From: Streptomyces sp. GESEQ-4
GTDB lineage: Bacteria; Actinomycetota; Actinomycetes; Streptomycetales; Streptomycetaceae
DNA: 64,000 nt
Direction of reading: 5' to 3'
NCBI RefSeq assembly: GCF_017948455.1
Contig: NZ_JAFFSU010000006.1
Coordinates: 310,001 to 374,000, forward strand
In this document: in pieces, positions 1 to 9,075 of the stretch
How positions within the stretch are numbered: position 1 is the stretch's first letter
Layout: each line of letters starts with the position of its first letter
Translations under genes and position numbers: made by a program
Notes under the pieces: model-generated
What the model saw: the letters and a program-made list of their open reading frames with translations, nothing else
What the model was told of the DNA's origin: nothing
Database searches by the model: none

Positions 1-53
1 GACGGGACCGCAGTCACCGGGTCCGTTCGTGTTCGACTGACAGTCACATAGCA

Positions 54-100
54 GATGGGTCGTCAGTTTCCTGGAGTGACAAGGAAACTGACGATCCATC
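54..100. repeat. Large imperfect hairpin upstream of WxL-like gene
   Basis: Two 19-nt arms (54-72 and 82-100) are reverse complements with a single G-T mismatch at 59/95, around a 9-nt loop. The left arm reads GATGGGTCGTCAGTTTCCT. A second small palindrome, GACTGACAGTC, lies just upstream at 35-45. There is no T-run after either arm, so it is not a typical intrinsic terminator. It could still terminate the gene lying to the left of the window, or act in the 5' leader of the gene at 219. The structure is seen directly; the function is not known. Confidence 0.75.
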
Positions 101-218
101 AGCTCTTTTCGGCGTCTCCATTGACTTCTCACGCAATCCCCACATCAATGCCCCACAGCGGGCGCGGGAGTTCAGCAGCCGCGCCCGCGTCCTCAGCCAT
201 CGCTCAGGAGGGGGCACC

Positions 219-1538
219 ATGGCTACGAGAGCCCGAAGACGCCGCTGGTCATCGCTGCTCGGGGTGACCGCGCTCGCGGTCACCGGGGGCGGCGCACTGG
301 CCTGTCCGGCCAATGCCGCGCCCACGAACGTGGACTTCGCCACGCACTGCATCCCGCCCGACATCGCGGGCATCCCGCCGATCGACGGCACCACCACGGC
401 CAGTGTCGCGGTGGACAACGCCAGTCCGAAGGTCGGCGACACCGTCACCGTCACGTACACGGTCGTCAAGCCCGCCGCCAACAACCCCACCGCCATCGCC
501 CTGCCGGCCGACATCATGACGCCCACCGGCAAGGTCACCCTCGGCGGGGCGCAGACCGGTGACGTGACCGTCGCCGGGCCGAAGAAGAACGACCCGGTGC
601 CGGGCAACGGCCCCTTCCCGTCGTTCTCCATGACCGGCACCTTCAGAGTCACCGCGCCGGGGCCGATCACGCTCTCGCCCGGCGACTACAACATCCACAC
701 CAGCTACATCCTCGAACTGGACACGCCCTGCACGGTGATCACCCCGCCCGCACCGGTCTCCGAGACGATCACCGCGACGGACGGCAACCCCACCAACAAC
801 CGTGCCATCTCGCTGAGTTCGGCCTCCGGCGACCCGGGTGACAGCGTCACCGTCAGCGGCAGCGACTTCACGCCGGGGGCGACCGTCACGCTGGCCGGGC
901 GGTCGGGGAACACCCAGACCGCGGACCAGGCCACCGTCACCGCCGGAGCGAACGGCTCCTTCAGCGGCTCGCTCGTCGTCAACGACAAGACCACGACCGG
1001 TGTGGTGGCGTACGAGGGGAGCGCGTGGAACGCGGAGAAGGGGGCCGGGCCCGCCGCGTACGTCGTCAATGACGACACACCCGTGCCCGACGGAAGCCAG
1101 AAGCTGACGACGACCGTGAAGGCGGGGACACTCTCCATGTCCCAGGCCGGGGACTCCGTACAGCTGTCGGCGGTGGACTTCGGCGAGGGCGGGGCGTCGA
1201 CGGGCTCGCTGCAGACCGTCACCGTCGAGGACTTCCGGGGCGGGCCCGCAGGATGGTCCCTCACCGGCAAGGTCACCGACTTCACCGGGCCCGGCGCCAA
1301 GATCGACGCCGGGAAGCTGAAGTGGACCCCCGCCTGCGCCACCAAGGCGGGCAGCCCGAGCACGTGCCAGACCGGTTCGTCCGGCGTGGTCGGCGGTGCG
1401 GGCGCGACCCTGGCGTCCACGCCCAACGGCACGCTCACCGGCGGTGAGTTCACCGTCGACGCCGGGCTCTCCCTGGACGTACCGGCGTTCACGCCTCCGG
1501 GCTCGTACGCCGGAGTGCTCACCCTCACGCTCAGCTGA
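219..1538 (+). CDS. Secreted WxL-like domain surface protein
   Basis: This 439-residue exported protein starts at ATG 219 behind the ribosome site AGGAGGGGG. It has an Arg-rich n-region, a hydrophobic core and a likely signal-peptidase site after ANA near residue 33. The rest is Thr/Ser/Gly-rich beta-sandwich sequence: a first module to about 195, an Ig-like module at about 200-290, and a C-terminal module at about 300-439. That last module has the features of the WxL domain of low-GC Gram-positives: a GWSL motif (Trp346, Leu348) and a terminal GSYAG-x-LTLTLS strand in which the second Trp is replaced. No transmembrane anchor or LPXTG follows, which fits non-covalent wall binding as known for WxL proteins. 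The next gene encodes the matching partner family. The WxL assignment is by eye and needs a profile search. Confidence 0.75.
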   Translation: MATRARRRRWSSLLGVTALAVTGGGALACPANAAPTNVDFATHCIPPDIAGIPPIDGTTTASVAVDNASPKVGDTVTVTYTVVKPAANNPTAIALPADIMTPTGKVTLGGAQTGDVTVAGPKKNDPVPGNGPFPSFSMTGTFRVTAPGPITLSPGDYNIHTSYILELDTPCTVITPPAPVSETITATDGNPTNNRAISLSSASGDPGDSVTVSGSDFTPGATVTLAGRSGNTQTADQATVTAGANGSFSGSLVVNDKTTTGVVAYEGSAWNAEKGAGPAAYVVNDDTPVPDGSQKLTTTVKAGTLSMSQAGDSVQLSAVDFGEGGASTGSLQTVTVEDFRGGPAGWSLTGKVTDFTGPGAKIDAGKLKWTPACATKAGSPSTCQTGSSGVVGGAGATLASTPNGTLTGGEFTVDAGLSLDVPAFTPPGSYAGVLTLTLS

Positions 1539-1593
1539 CCGTACGGGCGTCCGCACCCGCCCGTTCACCTCATCCACGTGGGGGTCCGCACCC

Positions 1594-2980
<1,387 letters not shown>

Positions 2981-2998
2981 TCAGGGAGAATGGGCGCC

Positions 2999-3949
2999 AT
3001 GAGCGTGCGTATCAAGTCATCCGAGCCGTCCGAGGCCACCCATCGCGCCGGCTTCGCCTGCTTCGTGGGCCGCCCGAATGCGGGCAAGTCCACCCTTACG
3101 AACGCTCTGGTCGGCCAGAAGGTCGCGATCACCGCGAACCAGCCGCAGACCACGCGGCACACGGTGCGGGGCATCGTGCACCGGGAGGACGCCCAGCTGA
3201 TCCTGGTCGACACCCCTGGGCTGCACAAGCCGCGCACGCTGCTCGGCCAGCGGCTCAACGACGTCGTACGCACCACCTGGGCCGAGGTCGACGTGATCGG
3301 CTTCTGTCTGCCGGCGAACGAGAAGCTCGGCCCCGGTGACCGCTTCATCGCCAAGGAGCTGGCCGGGATCAAGAAGACCCCGAAGGTCGCCATCGTCACG
3401 AAGACGGACCTCGTCGACTCCAAGACCCTGGCCGAGCAGCTGATCGCGATCGACCAGCTCGGCAAGGAGCTCGGCTTCGAGTGGGCGGAGATCGTGCCGG
3501 TGTCCGCGGTCAAGGACCAGCAGGTGGACCTGCTGGCCGACCTGCTCGTCCCGCTCCTGCCGGAGGGCCCCGCCCTCTACCCCGAGGGTGACCTCACCGA
3601 CGAGCCCGAGCAGGTCATGATCGCCGAGCTGATCCGCGAGGCCGCGCTGGAGGGCGTCCGCGACGAGCTCCCGCACTCCATCGCGGTCGTCGTCGAGGAG
3701 ATGCTCCCCCGCGAGGACCGCCCCGCCGACAAGCCCCTCCTCGACATCCACGCCTTCGTCTACATCGAGCGCCCCAGCCAGAAGGGCATCATCATCGGCC
3801 CCAAGGGCAAGCGCCTGAAGGAGGTCGGCATCAAGAGCCGCAAACAGATCGAGGCGCTGCTCGGTACCCCGGTCTACCTGGACCTGCATGTGAAGGTGGC
3901 GAAGGACTGGCAGCGCGATCCGAAGCAGCTGCGCAAGCTCGGCTTCTGA
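2999..3949 (+). CDS. era: GTPase Era
   Basis: Era (316 aa) binds the 3' end of 16S rRNA and assists 30S maturation. The N-terminal GTPase domain shows G1 GRPNAGKS at about 25-32, G3 DTPG, and G4 TKTD; the C-terminal KH domain shows GPKGKRLKEVGIKSR followed by the typical VKVAKDWQRDPKQLRKLGF ending. ATG 2999 is preferred over the in-frame ATG 2990 because AGGGAG at 2983-2988 is 10 nt upstream of 2999 and too close to 2990. Length and motif order are normal for the family. It stands alone on this strand; the following PfkB gene is convergent. Confidence 0.97.
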   Translation: MSVRIKSSEPSEATHRAGFACFVGRPNAGKSTLTNALVGQKVAITANQPQTTRHTVRGIVHREDAQLILVDTPGLHKPRTLLGQRLNDVVRTTWAEVDVIGFCLPANEKLGPGDRFIAKELAGIKKTPKVAIVTKTDLVDSKTLAEQLIAIDQLGKELGFEWAEIVPVSAVKDQQVDLLADLLVPLLPEGPALYPEGDLTDEPEQVMIAELIREAALEGVRDELPHSIAVVVEEMLPREDRPADKPLLDIHAFVYIERPSQKGIIIGPKGKRLKEVGIKSRKQIEALLGTPVYLDLHVKVAKDWQRDPKQLRKLGF

Positions 3950-3972
3950 GCTTTCAGGCAGACCTTGAGCTT

Positions 3973-5085
3973 TCAGGCAGACCTTCGGAAGCCGATCGTC
4001 GGGACCGCTCGGGCCAACGGCCAAGGGCGGGCCGATGCCTCCGGGACCAGGGACTGAAGGAACGCGTAGCGCTGGAGCGCCGCCCGGTCCTGTCCCTCCA
4101 GGGACTGCACTTCGCGCCACCACGTGGCGATCTCGGCCCAGCCGGGGGCCGAGAGGGAGCCGCCGAACTCCTGGACGGAGAGGGCGGCGGTGAGGCCGGC
4201 GAAAGCGAGGCGGTCGGCGAGGGGCCAGCCGGCCAGGGTGCCGGTGACGAAGCCGGCCACGAAGACGTCCCCGGCGCCGGTCGGATCGAGGGCCTCCACG
4301 GCGATCGCGGGCACCTCCGCGGTCTCGCCGGTGCGCCGGTCCACGGCGTACGCGCCCTCTTTGCCGAGGGTGACTACGGCGACCGGCACATGCTCGGTGA
4401 GGGCGTGGGCGGCGGCGCGCGGGCAGGTGGCGCCGGTGTAGCGCATGGCCTCCTCAGCGTTCGGCAGGAACGCCTCGCAGTACTTGAGGTCGGTCAGCCC
4501 CGCCAGGTCCCAGGCACCGGTGTCGTCCCACCCGACGTCGGCGAAGATCCGGGCGCCCTTGCCCGCGGCCTGGGCGACCCAGTGGGCGGGTCTGCCCGGG
4601 GTGAGCGAGGCGATCGCGGCACGCGCGCGGGGCGGGCAGTCCGGCGCGGGCTCCTCCGGCGGGGGCTCGTGGCCGTGGGAGACCATCGTGCGCTCGCCCT
4701 CGTACGCCATGGAGACGGTGACCGGCGAGTGCCAGCCGGGCACGGTGCGTGCCAGGGAGAGGTCGATGCCCTCGCCGTGCGCCAGGGCGTCCCAGCAGTA
4801 CTCGCCGTAGTGGTCGTCACCGAAGGCCGCCGCCAGGGACGTCCTCAGACCCAGCCGGGCCAGCGCGGTCGCCATGTTGGCGACGCCGCCGGGGCTGGAG
4901 CCCATCCCGCGGGCCCAGGACTCGGTGCCCCGCACGGGCGCCGAGTCGAGGCCGGTGAAGACGATGTCGAGGAAGACGGTGCCGGTGAGGTACACGTCCC
5001 AGGGCGGGTCGTCTGACCTGCGCAGGGGCCCCAGCGGGTCGACCTGGGCCTGGCAGCGGTGTCCCTCTCCGTTGAACACGATCAC
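3973..5085 (-). CDS. PfkB-family carbohydrate kinase
   Basis: This 370-residue ribokinase-fold sugar kinase starts at GTG 5085, with AGGGAG about 7 nt upstream. The family signatures are an N-terminal glycine-rich sugar-binding stretch (SPGGVANMATALARLG, about residues 65-80) and the C-terminal anion-hole and catalytic motif DPTGAGD followed by VFVAGF. The catalytic Asp is the last residue of GAGD. Substrate cannot be read from sequence; ribokinase, fructokinase and adenosine-kinase-like enzymes all share this fold. The first ~30 residues (to LRRSDDPPW) precede the usual fold start and are atypical. It converges on era (23-nt gap) and lies on the same strand as glucarate dehydratase upstream, about 106 nt away, so a sugar-catabolic pairing is possible but not shown. 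Confidence 0.88.
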   Translation of the reverse strand: MIVFNGEGHRCQAQVDPLGPLRRSDDPPWDVYLTGTVFLDIVFTGLDSAPVRGTESWARGMGSSPGGVANMATALARLGLRTSLAAAFGDDHYGEYCWDALAHGEGIDLSLARTVPGWHSPVTVSMAYEGERTMVSHGHEPPPEEPAPDCPPRARAAIASLTPGRPAHWVAQAAGKGARIFADVGWDDTGAWDLAGLTDLKYCEAFLPNAEEAMRYTGATCPRAAAHALTEHVPVAVVTLGKEGAYAVDRRTGETAEVPAIAVEALDPTGAGDVFVAGFVTGTLAGWPLADRLAFAGLTAALSVQEFGGSLSAPGWAEIATWWREVQSLEGQDRAALQRYAFLQSLVPEASARPWPLARAVPTIGFRRSA

Positions 5086-5191
5086 GGTGAGCTCCCTGGC
5101 ATGGTGCGGATCAGGCCAGTGTGCCTCACACCACTGACACCGCGCCGTCGCTCACCGTCAGCCACCGCCCCGTCCCGCACCGGCGGCCCGC

Positions 5192-6481
5192 TTACCAGCG
5201 AGGCACCGCCGGGGTGACCCAGCCCGGGTCGGCGATGCGCATGGCGGCTGCGTCGTCGCGCTCCCGCAGCGCGCCGTCGTCATCCAGCCACCGTTGGTGC
5301 AGGAGCCGCAGCTTGTCGTGGTCGAGCTCGACTCCGAGGCCGGGGGTGTCGGGGACGGCGACCTTGCCGCCCTCGAAGGTCAGCCGCTCGGTGAGGACGT
5401 CCTCCGACTGCCAGGGGTAGTGGGAGTCGCAGGCGTGGTGGAGGTTCGGAACCGTCGAGGCCACGTGAGTCATCGCGGCGAGGCTGATCCCCAGGTGGGT
5501 GTTGGAGTGCATGGACACCCCGACGCCGAACGTCCGGCAGATGGCGGCGAGTTGCTGCGTGTTCCGCAGCCCGCCCCAGTAATGGTGATCGGAGAGGACG
5601 ACCTGCACGGCATCCTTCGCGAACGCCTCCTTGATCTCCCCGAACGTCGTCACACACATGTTGGTGGCGAGCGGCACGTCCGTCCCCACGGAGACCTCGG
5701 CCATCGCGGACGTACCCAGCGTGGGATCCTCCAGATACTCCAGAACGTCCCCCACCTCCTCCACCACCCTCAGCGAAGTAGCCACGGACCAGGCCCCGTT
5801 GGGATCAAGACGCAGCGGATGCCCGGGAAACGCCTCCGCCAGCGCCCGTACGGCGGCGATCTCCTCCTCCGGCGGAAAGACACCCCCCTTGAGCTTGAAG
5901 GACGTGAACCCGTACCGCTCCTTGAACACCCGGGCCTGCGCGACCACCCCGGCCGGATCGACGGCGGCCCCCCAGTCGTCCTTCTCACAGGCCACCCCCT
6001 CCGGATGATCGGCCCACCTGTAGAACAAATACGCGCTGTACTCCACCGCGTCCCGCACCTTGCCGCCGAGCAACGCATGCACCGGCAGCCCGACCGCCTT
6101 GCCGAGCGCATCCAGGCAGGCCACCTCGAACCCGGAGACGACGGACAACCGCAACTTGTCCGCGGTCTGAACACCACGCAGCCCACCGACGTCGACCTGC
6201 CCGGAGACCCGCGACTGATCGACGGCGACTTCGTCGGCGACCGTGAACAGCCCGTTCAGATCGGAGACTTGACGCCCGATCAGCTTCTCGGCGAAGGGCC
6301 GCGCCAGCTCAAGGTACTTGGTGTCACCGTACGTCTCGCCGACCCCCACGACCCCGTCACCGGTCACAACCTCGACGATCAACCGAGGCGTGTAAGGCTG
6401 ATGGACACCCTGGGTATTCAGCAGAGGCGGATCGGCGACAAGGATCGGCGTAAGGCGCACGTCGATGATGGCGAGGTTCAC
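5192..6481 (-). CDS. gudD: Glucarate dehydratase-type enolase superfamily enzyme
   Basis: This 429-residue member of the mandelate-racemase/glucarate dehydratase group converts D-glucarate (and L-idarate) to 5-keto-4-deoxyglucarate. It carries the K-x-K base motif in SFKLKGG (about residue 210), metal ligands in LRLDPNGAW and in LEYLEDP, and the catalytic His region in SDHHYWGG and SMHSNTHLG. The N-terminal capping domain (about 1-130) includes GVGETYGDTKY, as in glucarate dehydratases. Length is close to the usual 430-450 residues. It is monocistronic or followed by the PfkB kinase. A copy of the GC-rich hairpin repeat separates it from the deaminase gene. Other acid-sugar dehydratases share most motifs, so the exact substrate is inferred. 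Confidence 0.9.
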   Translation of the reverse strand: MNLAIIDVRLTPILVADPPLLNTQGVHQPYTPRLIVEVVTGDGVVGVGETYGDTKYLELARPFAEKLIGRQVSDLNGLFTVADEVAVDQSRVSGQVDVGGLRGVQTADKLRLSVVSGFEVACLDALGKAVGLPVHALLGGKVRDAVEYSAYLFYRWADHPEGVACEKDDWGAAVDPAGVVAQARVFKERYGFTSFKLKGGVFPPEEEIAAVRALAEAFPGHPLRLDPNGAWSVATSLRVVEEVGDVLEYLEDPTLGTSAMAEVSVGTDVPLATNMCVTTFGEIKEAFAKDAVQVVLSDHHYWGGLRNTQQLAAICRTFGVGVSMHSNTHLGISLAAMTHVASTVPNLHHACDSHYPWQSEDVLTERLTFEGGKVAVPDTPGLGVELDHDKLRLLHQRWLDDDGALRERDDAAAMRIADPGWVTPAVPRW

Positions 6482-6518
6482 AGAGAGGCTCCTACGAAGT
6501 CGAATAAGCGGGACTACA

Positions 6519-6560
6519 GCGCCCCTTTAGGGGCGCGGGGAACTGCGCGACAAGCCCCCA
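6519..6560. repeat. Streptomyces GC-rich hairpin repeat, copy 1
   Basis: The hairpin GCGCCCC-ttta-GGGGCGC (6519-6536) is followed directly by GGGGAACTGCGCGACAAGCC. The same block recurs at 8935, 12991, 27341 and, modified, at 59757. It lies in the gap between the deaminase stop and the glucarate dehydratase start, both on the minus strand, so it may end deaminase transcription. Confidence 0.8.
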
Positions 6561-6588
6561 CCGACCCGCAGGCGACAAACAAACCCGC

Positions 6589-7581
6589 TCAGCCGAACTC
6601 GTACGCCGCGACCTCCGCGAGATACCCCGCCCGCCGCTCCTCATCGTGCTCCAGAAACGCCGCGAGAAACGAGTTACGCGCCAACTCCCGCAACCGATCC
6701 TCCCCCAGCCCCAACACCGACCGCACCGCATCGAAGTTGTCCCCGACATACCCGCCGAAGTAAGCCGGATCGTCAGAGTTGACCGTGCACAACAGCCCCG
6801 CATCAAGCATCGCCGGCAACGGATGCTCGGCAAGAACATCCACCGCCCGCAACCGGACATTGGAGAGCGGACACAGAGTCAGCGGCACGCGCTCCCGCAC
6901 CAGCCGCTCGACGAGGACCGGGTCCTCCATACACCGCAGCCCATGGTCGATCCGCTCGACGCCCAGCACGTCCAGCGCCTCGGTGATGTACTCCGGCGGC
7001 CCCTCCTCCCCCGCATGCGCGACACGCCGCAGCCCCAGCTCCGCCGCCGCCTCATACACCTCACGGAACTTCACCGACGGATGCCCGACCTCGGCGGAGT
7101 CCAGCCCGATGCCCACGATCCGGTCGAGATACGGCTTCGCGGCCTCCAGCGTCGCCATCGCCGACTCGGCGGACTCGTCGCGCAGGAAGCACATGATCAG
7201 CTGCGTGGAAATGCCATGCGCCTCCACGCTCAGGTCGAGCGCGCGAGACAGCCCTTCGACGACCGTGCCCATGCCCACGCCCCGCGCCATGTGCGCCTGC
7301 GGGTCGAAGAAGATCTCCGCGTGCCGCACACCCTGCGAGGCGGCGCGCGCGAGGTAGGCGTCGGCGAGATCCTCGAAGTCCCGCTCGGTCCGCAGAACGG
7401 CCATGAGCTCGTAGTACAGGTTCAGAAAGGACTGGAGGTCCTCGAACTGGTACGCCTTGCGGAGCTGGTCCGTGTCGGCGTACGGCAGCTCGACGCCGTT
7501 GCGCGCGGCGAGCTCGAAGGCCAGCTCGGGCTCGAGTGTGCCTTCGATATGAAGGTGCAGTTCTGCTGTGGGGAGGGGCAT
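6589..7581 (-). CDS. Adenosine/adenine deaminase family protein (adenine deaminase type)
   Basis: This 330-residue amidohydrolase-fold purine deaminase starts MPLPTAELHLH at ATG 7581. Zinc ligands are the HLHIEGTL pair near residue 9, the His of VAHAGEEGPPEY (about 200), and the Asp pair in NSDDPAYFGGY (about 285). RIDHGLRC supplies another conserved His. The combination HAGEEGPPEY, TLCPLSN and SDDPAYFGGYV is the pattern I know from bacterial and fungal adenine deaminases (Aah1 type) rather than from classical adenosine deaminase, so purine-base salvage (adenine to hypoxanthine) is the better guess. There is no strong ribosome site before the start. rnz ends 20 nt upstream on the same strand, suggesting co-transcription. 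Confidence 0.88.
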   Translation of the reverse strand: MPLPTAELHLHIEGTLEPELAFELAARNGVELPYADTDQLRKAYQFEDLQSFLNLYYELMAVLRTERDFEDLADAYLARAASQGVRHAEIFFDPQAHMARGVGMGTVVEGLSRALDLSVEAHGISTQLIMCFLRDESAESAMATLEAAKPYLDRIVGIGLDSAEVGHPSVKFREVYEAAAELGLRRVAHAGEEGPPEYITEALDVLGVERIDHGLRCMEDPVLVERLVRERVPLTLCPLSNVRLRAVDVLAEHPLPAMLDAGLLCTVNSDDPAYFGGYVGDNFDAVRSVLGLGEDRLRELARNSFLAAFLEHDEERRAGYLAEVAAYEFG

Positions 7582-7601
7582 CGAAATATCGTACGGGCGT
7601 T

Positions 7602-8507
7602 TTACCGCCGTTTCGGAACCGGCACCCTCAGCAGATCGTGCGCCACGGTCAGCTCCCCCTCGAACCCGGCGGCCCGCGCCTGCCGCTCGAACTCGTCGGG
7701 CTCGGTGTACCGCTGACTGAAGTGGGTGAGCACGAGATGCCGTACGCCGCCTTCCTTCGCCACCCGTGCCGCCTGACCGGCCGTCAAATGACCGTGTTCT
7801 ACGGCGAGTTGCTCGTCCTCGTCGAGGAACGTGGACTCGATGACGAGCATGTCGCAGCCCTCGGCGAGGGCGTATGCCCCGTCGCACAGCCGGGTGTCCA
7901 TGACGAACGCGAACCGCTGTCCGCGCCGGACCTCGCTGACGTCCTCCAGCGTGACGCCGCCGAGGGCGCCCTCGCGCTGGATGCGGCCCACGTCCGGGCC
8001 CTTGATGCCCTGCGCGGCGAGCCGTTCGGGGAGCATCCGCCGCCCGTCGGGCTCGACGAGGCGGTAGCCGTACGACTCGACGGGGTGGGAGAGCTTGCGG
8101 GCTTCCAGGGTGTAGGCGGGGGTGGTGGCGAGCGCCCCGTCGGCGGTCACGGGTGCCTGGGTGAGCTGGACCGTCTCCCGGTAGGCGGTGGCGTACCGCA
8201 GCCGGTCGAAGAAGCGCTGGCCCGACTTCGGGTAGTGGGCGGTGATCTCGTGCGGCACCTGGTCGAGGTTGATGCGCTGGATGACACCGGCGAGGCCCAG
8301 GGAGTGATCCCCGTGGAAGTGGGTGACGCAGATCCGGTTCAGGTCGTGCGCGGCGGCCCCGGCACGCAGCATCTGGCGCTGGGTGCCCTCGCCCGGGTCG
8401 AACAGGATGCCCTCGCCGTCCCAGCGGAGCAGATAGCCGTTGTGGTTGCGGTGCCGGGTCGGGACCTGGCTGGCTGTGCCGAGGACCACCAATTCACGTA
8501 CGGACAC
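7602..8507 (-). CDS. rnz: Ribonuclease Z
   Basis: tRNase Z (301 aa) cleaves the 3' trailer of tRNA precursors and is the first maturation step for tRNAs lacking an encoded CCA. Both tRNA-Ala genes in this window lack an encoded CCA. The metallo-beta-lactamase motif is THFHGDH at about residues 62-68, with further ligands in MDTRLCDG and in VLTHFSQRY near the C-terminus. The N-terminus ([17 protein letters not shown]) with RNHNGYLL is typical of the short RNase Z form, and the length is normal. It is 6 nt downstream of the HIT gene and 20 nt upstream of the deaminase start, so the three form an apparent operon. Confidence 0.95.
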   Translation of the reverse strand: MSVRELVVLGTASQVPTRHRNHNGYLLRWDGEGILFDPGEGTQRQMLRAGAAAHDLNRICVTHFHGDHSLGLAGVIQRINLDQVPHEITAHYPKSGQRFFDRLRYATAYRETVQLTQAPVTADGALATTPAYTLEARKLSHPVESYGYRLVEPDGRRMLPERLAAQGIKGPDVGRIQREGALGGVTLEDVSEVRRGQRFAFVMDTRLCDGAYALAEGCDMLVIESTFLDEDEQLAVEHGHLTAGQAARVAKEGGVRHLVLTHFSQRYTEPDEFERQARAAGFEGELTVAHDLLRVPVPKRR

Positions 8508-8513
8508 GGTGAG

Positions 8514-8867
8514 TTACCCGGGCGGCCACTGCATGCCGCGACCGCCCATGACGTGGGCGTGCGCGTGGAAGACGGTCTGGCCGGCGCCGGCTCCCGTGTT
8601 GAAGACGATGCGGTAGCTCTCCAGCTTGTCCTCGTCGGCGACGGCGTGCGCTTCGCGGAGTACGTCGGCGGCGATCATGGGTTCCGCGGCTGCCAGCTCG
8701 GCGGCGCTGGGGTAGTGCGCCCTCGGGATCACCAGGACGTGGGTGGGCGCCTGGGGGTTGATGTCCCGGAACGCGACGGTGGTCTCCGACTCTCGGACGA
8801 TCGTCGCCGGGATATGCCCCTCGACGATCTTGCAGAACAGACAGTCGTCCTGCGGTTCCCCTGCCAT
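8514..8867 (-). CDS. HIT family (Hint-like) nucleotide-binding hydrolase
   Basis: This 117-residue histidine-triad protein is of the Hint branch, which hydrolyses nucleoside phosphoramidates and AMP-lysine-type adducts. The triad appears as HAHAHVMGGRGM near residues 101-112; the N-terminus DDCLFCKIVEGHIPA and the middle FRDINPQAPTHVLVIPR are classic. The cysteines of CLFCK suggest a structural zinc with downstream histidines. The length is the usual 110-120 residues. It is the first gene of the HIT-rnz-deaminase run, 6 nt from rnz. Confidence 0.95.
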   Translation of the reverse strand: MAGEPQDDCLFCKIVEGHIPATIVRESETTVAFRDINPQAPTHVLVIPRAHYPSAAELAAAEPMIAADVLREAHAVADEDKLESYRIVFNTGAGAGQTVFHAHAHVMGGRGMQWPPG

Positions 8868-8934
8868 GCGGTTCCCTCCGAGTTTGGGCCGTTTACAGCT
8901 CGCATCGTATCGTCGTCGGCTGCGAGTGCTTCGT

Positions 8935-8975
8935 GGCTGGTCGCGCAGTTCCCCGCGCCCCTTCGGGGCGCGGGG
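8935..8975. repeat. Streptomyces GC-rich hairpin repeat, copy 2
   Basis: This copy is inverted relative to copy 1: GGCTGGTCGCGCAGTTCC, then the perfect 11-bp stem CCCCGCGCCCC-ttc-GGGGCGCGGGG (8951-8975). It abuts the 95-bp repeat starting at 8974. It sits between the tricorn protease stop and the HIT start, both on the minus strand. Confidence 0.85.
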
Positions 8976-9068
8976 CTGCGGGCATGCGTGCCGCCTGGGG
9001 CGGCACGGGTGGGCGCAGGCGGCACCCCGTCAGCGCCGGGCCGCGCGACCCACCCCCGCCCAGCCCCC
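8974..9068. repeat. 95-bp intergenic repeat, copy 1
   Basis: This 95-bp block matches 33588-33682 at 92 of 95 positions in the same orientation. It contains the inverted repeat GTGCCGCC-tgg-GGCGGCAC. It ends 7 nt before the tricorn stop codon. It has no plausible coding content; open frames across it are an effect of high GC. Confidence 0.88.
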
Positions 9069-9075
9069 GGCAGGG

